DNA from: Blastocatellia bacterium
Lineage (GTDB): Bacteria; Acidobacteriota; Blastocatellia; Chloracidobacteriales; Chloracidobacteriaceae
Assembly (NCBI GenBank): GCA_019695185.1
Contig: JAIBAN010000026.1
Coordinates: 1 to 64,000 of the forward strand
Reading direction: 5' to 3'
DNA length: 64,000 bases
This document shows, in pieces, positions 44,647-54,139 of the stretch. The translations under genes were made by a program, and so were the position numbers. A model generated the notes under the pieces. The model saw nothing but the letters and a program-made list of their open reading frames with translations, was not told where the DNA came from and made no database searches. How positions within the stretch are numbered: position 1 is the first letter of the stretch; every line of letters starts with the position of its first letter.

Positions 44647-44991
44647 ATGTTTACCCAGGAAGAAGCCAATCAAATGGCTGTGATTGATTTCATCCAGATA
44701 TTACTGGTTGGACAAAGCATTGCCCGTCTGACCATTGCGTTTCCCATGGCTGATGCTGTCTTTCAGTTTGACCGGGGAATTTTGCGCGGGGTCCGCTTTG
44801 GAAACCTCGGAGGACTGCCGGCGCTCCATTACGCCCTGGTTGTGGATGCTTGTTGTCCCAAGGTTGTGAAAGTGGAAAACCTGTCTGAAATTACGGAAAC
44901 TGGAGCCCCTGCCTACACAATTGATGATGTGAAATTTATGTTTGAAAGGCTCCAGGCGGCTCAGGCTGATTATGAAACTGAGGCGGACTGA
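44647..44991 (+). CDS. Small DUF4388/PATAN-like protein
   Basis: 114 residues. The pattern (FIQILLVGQSIARLTI, then FDRGILRGVRFGNLGGLPALHYALV) resembles the DUF4388/PATAN domain, a small alpha/beta fold found in gliding and regulatory proteins. Here it stands alone. An internal ATG at 44674 is an alternative start. Function unknown; not clearly linked to neighbours. Confidence 0.5.
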   Translation: MFTQEEANQMAVIDFIQILLVGQSIARLTIAFPMADAVFQFDRGILRGVRFGNLGGLPALHYALVVDACCPKVVKVENLSEITETGAPAYTIDDVKFMFERLQAAQADYETEAD

Positions 44992-45086
44992 AGCTCGCAG
45001 GTTCTGAGAAAACAGAAAAAGCCGGAACTCCAGGCTGCCAATGGTGTCCAACCAGAAAACCCCCATCTTTCTGGAAGGTTCACCTC

Positions 45087-46154
45087 ATGAAACGCTGTTT
45101 CTTTGCCTGGTTGCTGCTTCTGTGGGGCCTCACAATCCCGGTAGGGGCTGACTCGGAGGGGATGATTCTCCCCTATCAACTTGAATCGGCTGATGGAAAA
45201 TATGTGTTTGTCATGCGCGACAGCGCCGACCGGGAGCAGGTTTATCGAAGCCATCCGAGCCGTTACCCTGCCAGCGGACTGTATCGCAATGATGGTTCTC
45301 TTACTCCCTTATGGACGGTTGACTGGGCCGGAAACGTTTTGCTCCCTTCTGACGGAAAGCATGTCGTTCGACTTGGTCCCTGGCCCCGCACGGAAAACGG
45401 ATTCAGTGAAACCGCCCTGGTCTTTTATGCTCAGGGAAAAGAACTGAAACGCCATGAGGTACGTGATATTGTGGCCCTTCCCTGGCTGTTGCCACATACT
45501 GTTTCCCATTACATGTGGATGCGCCCGCTGGAGGCAAAACGGTGGACCCCCAGGCTAAAAATCAGCAATGCGGGGGGAACCGAGACTGTTTCCCAACCGG
45601 TCTTTTTTGATGAATCCAGCCATTTCATGACGCTTGAAACCCTATTGGGAGAGGAACTTGTCTTTGACCTCGAAACCGGAGAACTGGTCAACGAATATCG
45701 CCCGGTTCAGGATTGGGCCAGAGCCATTGGCGAACTCTTCCTGGTTTTCTACGGCTGGCTGGTTTGGTACCGGACCGGTCGCCCCCGCACCTCCTGGCGC
45801 AGGCAGGGTGGGTGGTATCTGGTGGGAAGTCTGGCCCTTGCTCTGGCCATGAGCGGTTTGGTTACCAAGGTTGGGCAATATCTTGAACTGCAAGACCAGA
45901 CCGGCCAGGGATTAGACAGGTTGCCGTGTGTGTTGGGCCGGGCATTGATTTACCATTCGGCCTGTCACCTGAATGATTGGGTAAATCACGGGAACCTGTT
46001 GTATTACGGCCTGCTGCAGGAATTAGGGGGATTGGCCTTTGTTTCCTGGTTGCTGGCGTTGGTGTGTCTGTCCGGAACTGACTGGTTGCTGGTGGAAGGT
46101 ATTCGTTGGTGGCGGGTCAGGCAGCGCTTCCGGTTTCATTCCAGGTTTGTTTGA
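45087..46154 (+). CDS. Secreted/membrane protein of unknown function
   Basis: 355 residues: signal peptide (1-22), a mostly beta-stranded ectodomain (about 25-205), then about three transmembrane helices and a short basic tail. I do not recognise the family. GGAAGG precedes the start by eight bases. It is followed by a terminator. A membrane-anchored sensor-like shape is possible, but no signalling domain is present. Confidence 0.68.
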   Translation: MKRCFFAWLLLLWGLTIPVGADSEGMILPYQLESADGKYVFVMRDSADREQVYRSHPSRYPASGLYRNDGSLTPLWTVDWAGNVLLPSDGKHVVRLGPWPRTENGFSETALVFYAQGKELKRHEVRDIVALPWLLPHTVSHYMWMRPLEAKRWTPRLKISNAGGTETVSQPVFFDESSHFMTLETLLGEELVFDLETGELVNEYRPVQDWARAIGELFLVFYGWLVWYRTGRPRTSWRRQGGWYLVGSLALALAMSGLVTKVGQYLELQDQTGQGLDRLPCVLGRALIYHSACHLNDWVNHGNLLYYGLLQELGGLAFVSWLLALVCLSGTDWLLVEGIRWWRVRQRFRFHSRFV

Positions 46155-46181
46155 GTATTTCAAAAAATCCGGTTGGAAAGT

Positions 46182-46229
46182 GGGGTTCAACTTTCACTGC
46201 AAGTGAAACCTGAACCCCGCTGCTTTTTT
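46182..46229 (+). terminator. Rho-independent terminator
   Basis: Arms at 46182-46198 and 46202-46218 pair at 15 of 17 positions, followed by six T (46224-46229). It ends the membrane-protein gene before the convergent DNA-repair gene. Confidence 0.82.
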
Positions 46230-46247
46230 ACCTGTGTCCGTTGGGAG

Positions 46248-46919
46248 TCATCCTTTTTTCCGCGCCACGGTTTTCAAAATGTAGCTTTCGGCGTCAGGGG
46301 TTTTGCAGGCTGTGTCTCCGTGGTCAACTTTGACCTTGCCAATTTTGCGGGCCGTGGCAATTGCCCGGTCCTGAAGGTTGGAATTGCGAACCCCGATGGC
46401 GACCACTGCCATGTTCATCGCATGGCGGGTCCGGTTTTTACGGGTGTGAATGGTTGTCTCAATCACACTCAGGTAGGAAAGAAAAAAATCATCCGGTAGG
46501 CTGTCTTCCGTCCGGGCCAACAGGCTCAACAAAGACCAGCCGGTTTGTCCAATCCAGTCATTGTCGGAACCGGTCCATTGTTCGAGCATGGTGCGGACTG
46601 CTGCTGTTTGCACGACATATTTTGAGAAAGCGTCTGCCTGGGCGTAGTTGGTGAGGCTGGCAGCCCAGGCTTCAAGGAGTTCGTCAGTGGCCTGGGCCGG
46701 GTCGGCAATCATGGTTGCCAGAATGCGGGCATCATGGTTGCCGCTGGCCCAAAGTCCCAAGGCCAATGGGTGGTTGATTTTGATTTTTTTGCGGAGCTTT
46801 TCCAGGTTGGCAAAACTGACGCCATAGAGTTCTCCGGCAACTCCATGATTGCGATACACTTTCCGGTTTTGCTCCGTTCCCAGGGATTCCAGGGTTTGCA
46901 AAGCTTCAGTTGGATTCAT
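46248..46919 (-). CDS. DNA alkylation repair protein (AlkD/HEAT-like)
   Basis: 223 residues, helical throughout, matching the DNA_alkylation_repair family of HEAT-like repeats (YGVSFANLEKLRKKIKINHPLALGLW, then DARILATMI and the C-terminal KIGKVKVDHGDTACKTPDAESYI). AlkD-type members excise 3-methyladenine or 7-methylguanine; many relatives have lost activity. The conserved acid/tryptophan pair cannot be firmly placed. Single gene. Confidence 0.82.
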   Translation of the reverse strand: MNPTEALQTLESLGTEQNRKVYRNHGVAGELYGVSFANLEKLRKKIKINHPLALGLWASGNHDARILATMIADPAQATDELLEAWAASLTNYAQADAFSKYVVQTAAVRTMLEQWTGSDNDWIGQTGWSLLSLLARTEDSLPDDFFLSYLSVIETTIHTRKNRTRHAMNMAVVAIGVRNSNLQDRAIATARKIGKVKVDHGDTACKTPDAESYILKTVARKKG

Positions 46920-47173
46920 GATATGTGAGAGAGTCCTTTATCAGCAGAAGTGTGTGTGGAGCACAACGGGATAAGTTGTTGGAATGTATGCCGATACGTT
47001 ACAGCCTTCAGGCCGGGTTCGCAAATTTGTAAAAAATCATTCCGCAACCTGACAATTTTTTTGCTTTGGTTCCGCGTTGAACAAGTGAGGGAAGTCCGCC
47101 GGAAAGAGGATTTCCGTAAGATGACCAGACACATCTCTATATTTCCCTCAAAAAAAATACAGCGGGGACTGTT

Positions 47174-50100
47174 ATGTTGGTTCGTAGTTTTGTCAGAAAC
47201 AGTTGGATAAGCGTTAGTTTATTGGCTGTGGCATTGCTGTTTCCAGGTTCGGCCTGGATGAATGCCCGGCGAAGCGCCGTCGCGATGCAGAGCGGCGGGT
47301 TACTCATCAAGCAAAAAAATCCGGTGGTCAATGAAGGCAACCGGATTCGCCTGGCGGCGCTGGATGCGGCGGGTAATCCGGCGGAAGCTGTCCGATGGGT
47401 TTCAGGGAGCCCCGACATTGCCCAGGTTGATACCCTGACCGGCGAAATCAGCGGTGTGAAACAAGGCTTTTCGACCATCACCGCGCAGCGTGGAGGGGAA
47501 AGCGCTTCGGTGTTTGTGGTGGTGGCGCGGGTTCGCAAAGGACCGGGGGAAACCGTTCCGGGCGATACGAAGGCAGATGCCTCCGGGCGGATTTACCTGA
47601 GCAACCCCCAGCAGAACGTTATCCTTACAGCCTCAAAAGCACTCGAATCTCCCCTTGAACTGTATGCCGGAACCAAAGGTGTCAAGGGATTGCGTGATGG
47701 AGGTGTGAATCAGGCATTATTTGCCGGGCCGACGGCGCTCACGGTCAACAACATGGCTCAGGGTGGGGTCTATCTGGCTGACACACTCAATCACAGCGTG
47801 CGGAAAATCGGCTCCAACCAAGTGGTCGAAACGATATTAGGCAGTGGTTCACCAGGGCTGCCGCTGTTTGACGGAAACGGGAAAACCGCCTTTGAACGGC
47901 TGGTGCTGAACGGACCGCGCGGAATTGCCACCGATAAGGGGGGGAACCTGTTGCTGGCCGACACCAACAACCATGCCATTTACTATGCGGATATGGCGAG
48001 CCGGGAGGTGACCTTGCTGGCGGGGCAACCGGGAGTTGCGGGCAAAGCCGATGGGGAAGGTGGGGTTGCCCGGTTTTTCCGTCCCGCCGGAATAGCCCTG
48101 GACCAGACCGGGCGCGTTCTGGCAGTGGCGGACCAGGATAACAATCTGGTTCGGTTGCTGGAACTGGTCCCGACTCCAACCGGCGGCTTGACGGCACGTG
48201 TCACCACGATTGGAGCGGTTGCGGGCAGAAACCTGACAGAGCCTGCCGACCTTACGTTTCGGCAACCCGTCAGCGTTGGCTTTGACAGCTCTGGCAACGT
48301 GCTGGTGGTGGATGCGGAAAGTGTGTATGTCGTGACCCAGCCTTTGGGTCCGAACCCCCAAAAAGTGGAACTGGCGCAACCAGGCAGTTTTCAAAAACCG
48401 GCCAGTGTGATGGTGCAGGGAACCGAGAGCTTTATTCTGGATGTGGGTGTGGATACCTCCGAATCGTTGCAGGCGGTGACGGTGGGCGCACCGGAAATCA
48501 ACGGCGTGAGCAAAACCACGGTCCGCATTGAAGGCGGGGCGGAAATTGTCGTCACCGGAAAGAATTTCGCACCGGAATCCGTCGTGGTATTGGGTGATGC
48601 TCTTGTGGATGGTCTGGAAGTGCGGAGTGCAACCGAGTTGCGGTTTCAATCACCAAGACAACTGACCCATGGTGACCGGACGCTGACAATCCAAACCCGT
48701 GGCGGCATCGCCCAAACCAAAGTCACCGTGATTCCGAAACCGGTTTCCGAACTCGCCGTGGGCGAAATCACCACCGTAGCGGGGGGAATCCCTTACCTTG
48801 GCGACGGTGGGGAAGCTGTGAAATCCGCTCTTTCGGCAGTGGATGTGGCAGTTGACAGTTTGGGCAATCTGTATGTGGCTGACCGGGAAAATAGTCGGAT
48901 TCGCAGCATATCTCCCAAAGGAATCATTACAACCATTGCCGGAACCGGAATTCAGGGGACAGCCGGAGACACTGACGCTGCCGTAACTTCCCAGCTTTCA
49001 ATTCCGGAAACTATTGCCTTGGATGGAAAAGGGAACCTCTTTGTGGGAACACAATTCCAAAAAATCCGCCGGATTGATGGAATTACTGGGAAAATTACTT
49101 CATTGACTGGTATCAATGCTGGTGCGGCTTTGGCAATTGATGGTCAGGGAAATTTATTTTATGCAGATAATGTAGAGTATGCGAAAGCGACGGTCTATCG
49201 GATGGACGCCGTAACCGGAAAGCAAACCGTGGTGGCGGGAGGACAAAAAGGATTCAGTGGGGATGGGGGATTGGCTACCTCCGCTGCATTTAGCTATGTG
49301 ACCGGTCTTTCCTTTGATTCGGCAGGAAACCTTTACGTGACCGACACTGGAAATGAACGGATTCGGCGGGTGGATGTCAGGACCCGGATTGTCACGACGA
49401 TTGCCGGGAACGGTGACCGGAATGGAACGGCGGAAGATGGCAACTTGGCTACTAAAACTTACCTGCACCCCTTGGGAAAAACGGTCTTTGATGTTGGGGG
49501 AAACCTCTTGTTTGCGGATGGATTCAAGGTGCGCCGGATTGATGCCATCAGCCAGAAGATTTCAACAGTTGCCGGAATCGGTTACTCACCTGAAACTGAA
49601 TATTTGGGGGATGGTGGTCCGGCGATTCTCGCCCGATTGGTAGCACCTCGAAATCTTTCCCTGGACGGTCAAGGAAATCTTTTCATTGCTGATGGATTCC
49701 GCGTGCGCCGAGTTGATGCCCGGACTGGGATTATCTCGACTCTGGCCGGGTATGGAAAAAACCCGGTAGGGTTCGAGTATGTATTTCAGAATGTGGACAG
49801 TCTCTCCACCAGCACCTTGTTTTTTGTGAAGGATATAGAGGTTGATCAAACTGGAAACTTGTATCTGTTTGATGGTCTGACCGGCCGACTGTACTTGGCG
49901 GACATGACGACCGGAACACGTGTTCACTTTGCAGGGAATGGATCAATCGACGATTCTAGCGATGGTGGGCCGGCTATCAAAGCAGGAATTTATCCCAATC
50001 GGCTGAAAATCGGACCTGCCGGCAATCTGTATCTGTGTGAATCTAATATTATTCGCCGGATTGATGTCCGAACGGGCATTATTACCAGGGTGGCAGGCAA

Positions 50101-50782
50101 TGGGCAGTTTGGCTCCAGCGGGGATGGCGGACCCGCATTGAGGGCAGGAATCCGAGCAAATGAGATTGAATTTGATGAAAAAGGAAATCTCTTTATTTCC
50201 GATATAGCGACTGAAAGGGTGCGTCGGGTTGATGCTCAAACCGGAATCATTTCAGCTTTTGCAGGGTTGAGCCGACCTGCCAAGAATAGCAGTCAGTTGG
50301 GCGATGGGGGGCCGGCTGCCCAAGCAGCCATCGTTCAACCATCTGGGCTGGCGGTTGATTTTTTGGGAAATGTGTTTATCTCTCAGGTCTTGGCACAAAA
50401 CCGACTGCGAAAGGTGGATGCGAAAACCGGTCTCATCTCGACCCTGGCAGGAGCCAAGCGGTCAGGTTTCCAGGGCGATGACGGCTTGGCCGCCAATGCA
50501 CGGCTGAATTTGCCACTTGCCATTACGGTTGACGGAGCGGGAAATCTCTTTATTGCCGATACGCAAAACAGGCGGGTCCGGCGCGTAGATGTCGTTTCAG
50601 GAGTGATTTCGACTGTCGCAGGAGGACTTTCTGCTTCTCTTCCCAACAATGATGGTGGGTCCGCTCTCAAAGCCAACCTTTTTCCTCTATCAGTGAAGGT
50701 TGATGGTCAGGGAAACCTCTATATTGTAGATGGTCGGACCGTCCGGGTGGTGAAAGGCATTGCCGTTCCTCGCAAATATTAA
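47174..50782 (+). CDS. Secreted Big-NHL-TIG repeat protein
   Basis: 1202 residues. Signal peptide (1-28), a Big_2-like domain (about 45-118: QKNPVVNEGNRIRLAALDA, TGEISGVKQGFSTITAQ), a first NHL propeller (about 125-430), an IPT/TIG domain (about 435-525: VVTGKNFAPESVVVLGD), and a second region of NHL repeats (about 535-1195) with recurrent TxAG, GDGG and NLYVADxxNxRIRRVD motifs. NHL propellers bind proteins or glycans; this large secreted form is common in Acidobacteria and its role is unknown. No catalytic domain. Start follows GGGGAC. Confidence 0.88.
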   Translation: MLVRSFVRNSWISVSLLAVALLFPGSAWMNARRSAVAMQSGGLLIKQKNPVVNEGNRIRLAALDAAGNPAEAVRWVSGSPDIAQVDTLTGEISGVKQGFSTITAQRGGESASVFVVVARVRKGPGETVPGDTKADASGRIYLSNPQQNVILTASKALESPLELYAGTKGVKGLRDGGVNQALFAGPTALTVNNMAQGGVYLADTLNHSVRKIGSNQVVETILGSGSPGLPLFDGNGKTAFERLVLNGPRGIATDKGGNLLLADTNNHAIYYADMASREVTLLAGQPGVAGKADGEGGVARFFRPAGIALDQTGRVLAVADQDNNLVRLLELVPTPTGGLTARVTTIGAVAGRNLTEPADLTFRQPVSVGFDSSGNVLVVDAESVYVVTQPLGPNPQKVELAQPGSFQKPASVMVQGTESFILDVGVDTSESLQAVTVGAPEINGVSKTTVRIEGGAEIVVTGKNFAPESVVVLGDALVDGLEVRSATELRFQSPRQLTHGDRTLTIQTRGGIAQTKVTVIPKPVSELAVGEITTVAGGIPYLGDGGEAVKSALSAVDVAVDSLGNLYVADRENSRIRSISPKGIITTIAGTGIQGTAGDTDAAVTSQLSIPETIALDGKGNLFVGTQFQKIRRIDGITGKITSLTGINAGAALAIDGQGNLFYADNVEYAKATVYRMDAVTGKQTVVAGGQKGFSGDGGLATSAAFSYVTGLSFDSAGNLYVTDTGNERIRRVDVRTRIVTTIAGNGDRNGTAEDGNLATKTYLHPLGKTVFDVGGNLLFADGFKVRRIDAISQKISTVAGIGYSPETEYLGDGGPAILARLVAPRNLSLDGQGNLFIADGFRVRRVDARTGIISTLAGYGKNPVGFEYVFQNVDSLSTSTLFFVKDIEVDQTGNLYLFDGLTGRLYLADMTTGTRVHFAGNGSIDDSSDGGPAIKAGIYPNRLKIGPAGNLYLCESNIIRRIDVRTGIITRVAGNGQFGSSGDGGPALRAGIRANEIEFDEKGNLFISDIATERVRRVDAQTGIISAFAGLSRPAKNSSQLGDGGPAAQAAIVQPSGLAVDFLGNVFISQVLAQNRLRKVDAKTGLISTLAGAKRSGFQGDDGLAANARLNLPLAITVDGAGNLFIADTQNRRVRRVDVVSGVISTVAGGLSASLPNNDGGSALKANLFPLSVKVDGQGNLYIVDGRTVRVVKGIAVPRKY

Positions 50783-50796
50783 CCGTCAATGGAATC

Positions 50797-50817
50797 GGGG
50801 GCAGGTGCTCCGCCCCC
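50797..50817. other. Short GC-rich hairpin
   Basis: GGGGGC (50797-50802) pairs with GCCCCC (50812-50817) at the convergent gene ends. No T-run follows, so it is weak as a terminator. Confidence 0.4.
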
Positions 50818-51653
50818 TACAAATCCCGTTTTCGAAACTGCCAGACGGCAAACAGGAACGTCACCAGAATATAGCCAATGGCCCAATAGACCATTTTTTC
50901 ACTGGGAACCGAGGCTGGTGAAAAAGGGGTCAGGTTGATGTCGCGCATCAGGGGCGGCTGCATATTGTAGGCCGCCAGTTGCCACAACGACTCGCTCGGT
51001 ACCAACAGGCTGGTCACAATTCCGATGTTGCGGGTCACGGTGTTTCCAAAAATGGTGCCGATTTGCTCCATCCATCCACCAATAAAGGCCATGCCGTACA
51101 GGCCGAACCCCATCACACCGTTGGCCAGAGTGCTCAGACGGGTGCCTCCGGCGATGGAAATCGTCATCAGCAACGTGCCCTCGAGAAACATGAGCGGCAC
51201 GCCTTTGAGGACATTGGGAGGCGTAAACCCGCTAAAGAGCCGGGCAATCAGGAGCACGCCCCCAGCCATCATGGTCACATAGAGTGCCAGAATGCCCACA
51301 TAGCCCAGCCATTTCCCGGCCACGATTTCCCAGCGCCGAATGGGTTTCGTGACCAGTGTCTGCACCACACCTGAGCCGATTTCTCCTGCCAGTGTGTCAA
51401 CCGGCATCAACACCGCCGTCATGACAATCAGAAAATTGACTGCATAAAGTCCAGCCATAATCACAAAATTCAGACCAATCTGAATTTGTGTCTGGATGCG
51501 CGAGGGGCTTGCCTGCATCTTGGAGTATACAAAGTAAAAGCCAAGCGCAAAAATCAGCAAAAAAGCCGAGCCTAAAACCAGGGCAGCCAGCAGAATTTTA
51601 CGCCGCCGGGCTTCGTGAAATGTGAGATGGGCGATGGTGAGCAGACCGGGCAT
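50817..51653 (-). CDS. ABC-2 type transporter permease
   Basis: 278 residues with six transmembrane segments, beginning with a short cytoplasmic helix (TFHEARRRKILLAALVLGSAF). Partner of the ATPase at 51798-52715, on the same strand. ABC-2 exporters move lipids, polysaccharides or drugs; substrate unknown. The ATG 51653 is chosen; an upstream TTG lies against the repeat array. The gap to the ATPase holds a long repeat. Confidence 0.87.
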   Translation of the reverse strand: MPGLLTIAHLTFHEARRRKILLAALVLGSAFLLIFALGFYFVYSKMQASPSRIQTQIQIGLNFVIMAGLYAVNFLIVMTAVLMPVDTLAGEIGSGVVQTLVTKPIRRWEIVAGKWLGYVGILALYVTMMAGGVLLIARLFSGFTPPNVLKGVPLMFLEGTLLMTISIAGGTRLSTLANGVMGFGLYGMAFIGGWMEQIGTIFGNTVTRNIGIVTSLLVPSESLWQLAAYNMQPPLMRDINLTPFSPASVPSEKMVYWAIGYILVTFLFAVWQFRKRDL

Positions 51654-51660
51654 AAGCAAG

Positions 51661-51794
51661 TCTTGGGAGTCTTGGGAGTCTTGGGAGTCTTGGGAGTCAA
51701 AACCAGGACTGAGGACTGAGGACTGAGGACTGAGAAATCTTTCTTCATCCTCAACCAGTCTTCGACTCCCAAGACTCCCAAGACTCCCAAGACT
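51661..51794. repeat. Nested repeat: 9-mer inverted arms around a heptamer array
   Basis: Left arm: four units of TCTTGGGAG (51661-51698). Then four units of GGACTGA (51705-51734). Right arm: three to four reverse-complement 9-mers (51764-51794). The 9-base arm enclosing a single TGAGGAC arm is unusual. Confidence 0.9.
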
Positions 51795-51797
51795 GTA

Positions 51798-52715
51798 TTA
51801 TCCAGGCCGTTCCGTGTCTCCAATCACTTCCAGAAACAACGATTCAAGTGAAGGTTTGACGGTCGTCAGGCGGTAAATATTGACGTTTTGGGTAACCAGC
51901 CAGCGGGCGATGTCGGCCAAAACGCTCTCGGTTTCAATTTGCAGCCGGATGATGTCCTGTTCCTGTGTCAATTGACTGCCGAATTGTGCCAGTTTTTGCA
52001 GGAGTGATGGCGTCACCGGATCCAGCTTGAGTTCAGCCAGCAGGAATTTATCAGTTTGACCCAGGCTGACTTCGCGCACCACGACGCCTCGTTTGACAAA
52101 CACCACCCGGTCACAGGTGATTTCCACTTCACTCAATAAATGGGAATTAAGAAACACCGAGGTACCCTGGTCGCGCAATTCGGAAATGATGTCACGCACC
52201 AGCAGGCGGCCCAGCGGGTCCAGCCCGGAGGTTGGTTCATCCAGGAAAATCAGGTCCGGTTCATTGAGCAGAGCCTGGGCCAGCCCAATCCGCTGGAGCA
52301 TTCCTTTGCTATATTCGCGCAGCCGACGATGGGCGGCGTCCAGCATATCCACCCGGACCAGCAACTGCTCAATCCGTTGTTCCAGGCCGGAGCCACGCAT
52401 TCCATACAGTTTTCCGTGAAACTGTAAAAATTCGCGCCCCGTCAGCCAATCATGAAACCGGAAATGTTCGGGCAGAAATCCAAGTTTGGCACGGGCAGCC
52501 GTGTTGCCCAGCGGTGCCCCCAGGACGCTGCCGCTCCCGGCAGTCGGTCTCACCAAACCCAACAACATTTTGATGGAGGTTGTTTTTCCGGCACCGTTCG
52601 GTCCCAAAAAACCGAACACTTCACCCCGCTTGACTGACAGAGTCAGATTGGCGACAGCGGTTTTATCCCCAAACTGTTTGTGGAGTCCGGTTGTTTGAAT
52701 AGCAAATTCAGTCAT
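51798..52715 (-). CDS. ABC transporter ATPase
   Basis: 305 residues. Walker A GPNGAGKTTS (about 38-47), signature REYSKGMLQR in place of LSGGQ, Walker B DLIFLDEPTSGLDP, switch His in NSHLLSEVE. A C-terminal tail of about 80 residues is typical of ABC-2 ATPases. Pairs with the permease at 50817-51653. Substrate unknown. Confidence 0.94.
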   Translation of the reverse strand: MTEFAIQTTGLHKQFGDKTAVANLTLSVKRGEVFGFLGPNGAGKTTSIKMLLGLVRPTAGSGSVLGAPLGNTAARAKLGFLPEHFRFHDWLTGREFLQFHGKLYGMRGSGLEQRIEQLLVRVDMLDAAHRRLREYSKGMLQRIGLAQALLNEPDLIFLDEPTSGLDPLGRLLVRDIISELRDQGTSVFLNSHLLSEVEITCDRVVFVKRGVVVREVSLGQTDKFLLAELKLDPVTPSLLQKLAQFGSQLTQEQDIIRLQIETESVLADIARWLVTQNVNIYRLTTVKPSLESLFLEVIGDTERPG

Positions 52716-52725
52716 GGTTGAAGGT

Positions 52726-52807
52726 AGGGTTCAGGGTTCAGGGTTCAGGGAAGAAACTCAGTCCTCAGTCCTCAGTCCTCATTCCTTAGAAGAGTCCTCA
52801 GTCCTTG
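52726..52807. repeat. Mixed heptamer arrays, units TGAACCC and TGAGGAC
   Basis: GGGTTCA units at 52726-52750 followed directly by reverse-complement GGACTGA units (52757-52807). Two families stand side by side without the normal inverted partners. The right end encodes the last residues (SKD) and stop of the WG-repeat gene. Confidence 0.85.
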
Positions 52808-53982
52808 CTTTGTCGGGTTTTACTTTGCCAGACAACGGTTCCGGCAGCATCAATGTACGTTTTACAATTTTCGCAATATTCATCGCAATTGACGCCTGCC
52901 AATCCGCCTTTGAATGGCTGCACATGGCGAAACTGTGGGGCAATGACCGGTTTTCCTTCCGGATTGATGTAACCCCACAACAGTTTCTCATCCGGTCCCC
53001 GAACAGCCACAGCAGCCAGTCCTTCGGAAAAATCGCGGGCATCCGCAAATGTCGGAGGAATCACAATCGTTCCAGTGGTGTCAAGATACCCATATCCGTG
53101 GTTGGTTCCGTATTGCACGAAAACCGCGCGGCCTTGGGCGAACCGTCGCACATTGGCAAATCTGGGCGGAATCACAAATTTGCCCGTCCGGTCAATAAAG
53201 CCATAGAGTTCTTCCTGAGAACCTTGATAAAGCCGGTTGTTTCGCACCATGACCTGAACTGCTGCCAGACCTTCTGAGAAATCTGCAATATCCAGCCATT
53301 TGGGATTGGAAAGCGCCAGTCTGCCGGTTTGATCAATAAATCCCAGGTTTCCTTTCTCCAAAGTGACTAAAGCCAGGCCGTCGTGAAACGGATTGGCCAC
53401 GGTCAAGAGAAACGGAACCACCACTTTTCCCTGACGATTGATGTAACCGTATTTGTCAGAACGGAATTTTCGAACTGCGGCCAGCCCTTCGGAAAAATCC
53501 GTTACCTCATAAAACTGGGCCGGAATCACCTCGTTTCCCTGCCGGTCAATAAACCCTCCGCCTCCCGTGCCGTGAAAGCGGGCTAGACCTTCGTGAAAGT
53601 CTCCGTATCTGGAATATGAAGACTTGGGCGGAATCACCAGCCGGCCAGTTTCGTCAATGATTCCATTGATATTAAATGGATTGCGGCATTGCGGACAAAG
53701 CGACCAGCCAGCCAGTGCAAATCCTTCGGAAAAGTCACCGAAATGAACCGAGATTCCATCCTTGAAACGTGGCCGGGATAAAGGGGAATTCAAATTCTTT
53801 GAAGCTTGATTGACCTCGGCCAACAGTTCCGGACTTTTGGGGGGAATCACCACACGTCCCTGCCGGTCAATGAATCCAGTGTTGTTTTCAATCGGAAACA
53901 AGGTCCGTGTTGCTGCTTGTTGGGCGTTCATGGTTGAAGCTCCTCCCAGAAACAGCAGGCACCAGAAAAGCAGTTTATTCAT
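52798..53982 (-). CDS. Secreted WG-repeat protein
   Basis: 394 residues with a signal peptide (1-21). About nine WG-type repeats (GFIDRQGRVVIPPK, GYINRQGKVVVPF, GFIDRTGKFVIPPRF and so on), each ending in a SEGLAAV-type block. WG repeats form beta-rich solenoids of unknown binding partner. CPQC and CEYCENC near the ends may bind metal. GAAAGGAA precedes the ATG. C-terminal SKD comes from a heptamer array. Confidence 0.85.
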   Translation of the reverse strand: MNKLLFWCLLFLGGASTMNAQQAATRTLFPIENNTGFIDRQGRVVIPPKSPELLAEVNQASKNLNSPLSRPRFKDGISVHFGDFSEGFALAGWSLCPQCRNPFNINGIIDETGRLVIPPKSSYSRYGDFHEGLARFHGTGGGGFIDRQGNEVIPAQFYEVTDFSEGLAAVRKFRSDKYGYINRQGKVVVPFLLTVANPFHDGLALVTLEKGNLGFIDQTGRLALSNPKWLDIADFSEGLAAVQVMVRNNRLYQGSQEELYGFIDRTGKFVIPPRFANVRRFAQGRAVFVQYGTNHGYGYLDTTGTIVIPPTFADARDFSEGLAAVAVRGPDEKLLWGYINPEGKPVIAPQFRHVQPFKGGLAGVNCDEYCENCKTYIDAAGTVVWQSKTRQSKD

Positions 53983-54139
53983 TATGAGATTCCTTTCCGA
54001 TGCTGCTTGCCACTTCCCAGGAGGTGGCCGGCTCAAGCAGAAAAACCTGGGACCTGAATATACGAGTGGCAGTGCATCCTATCACAACCAGTTTTTCGGC
54101 TGGCAGTTGAAACTGAAGCTGGTGGATGTGAAATCACTC

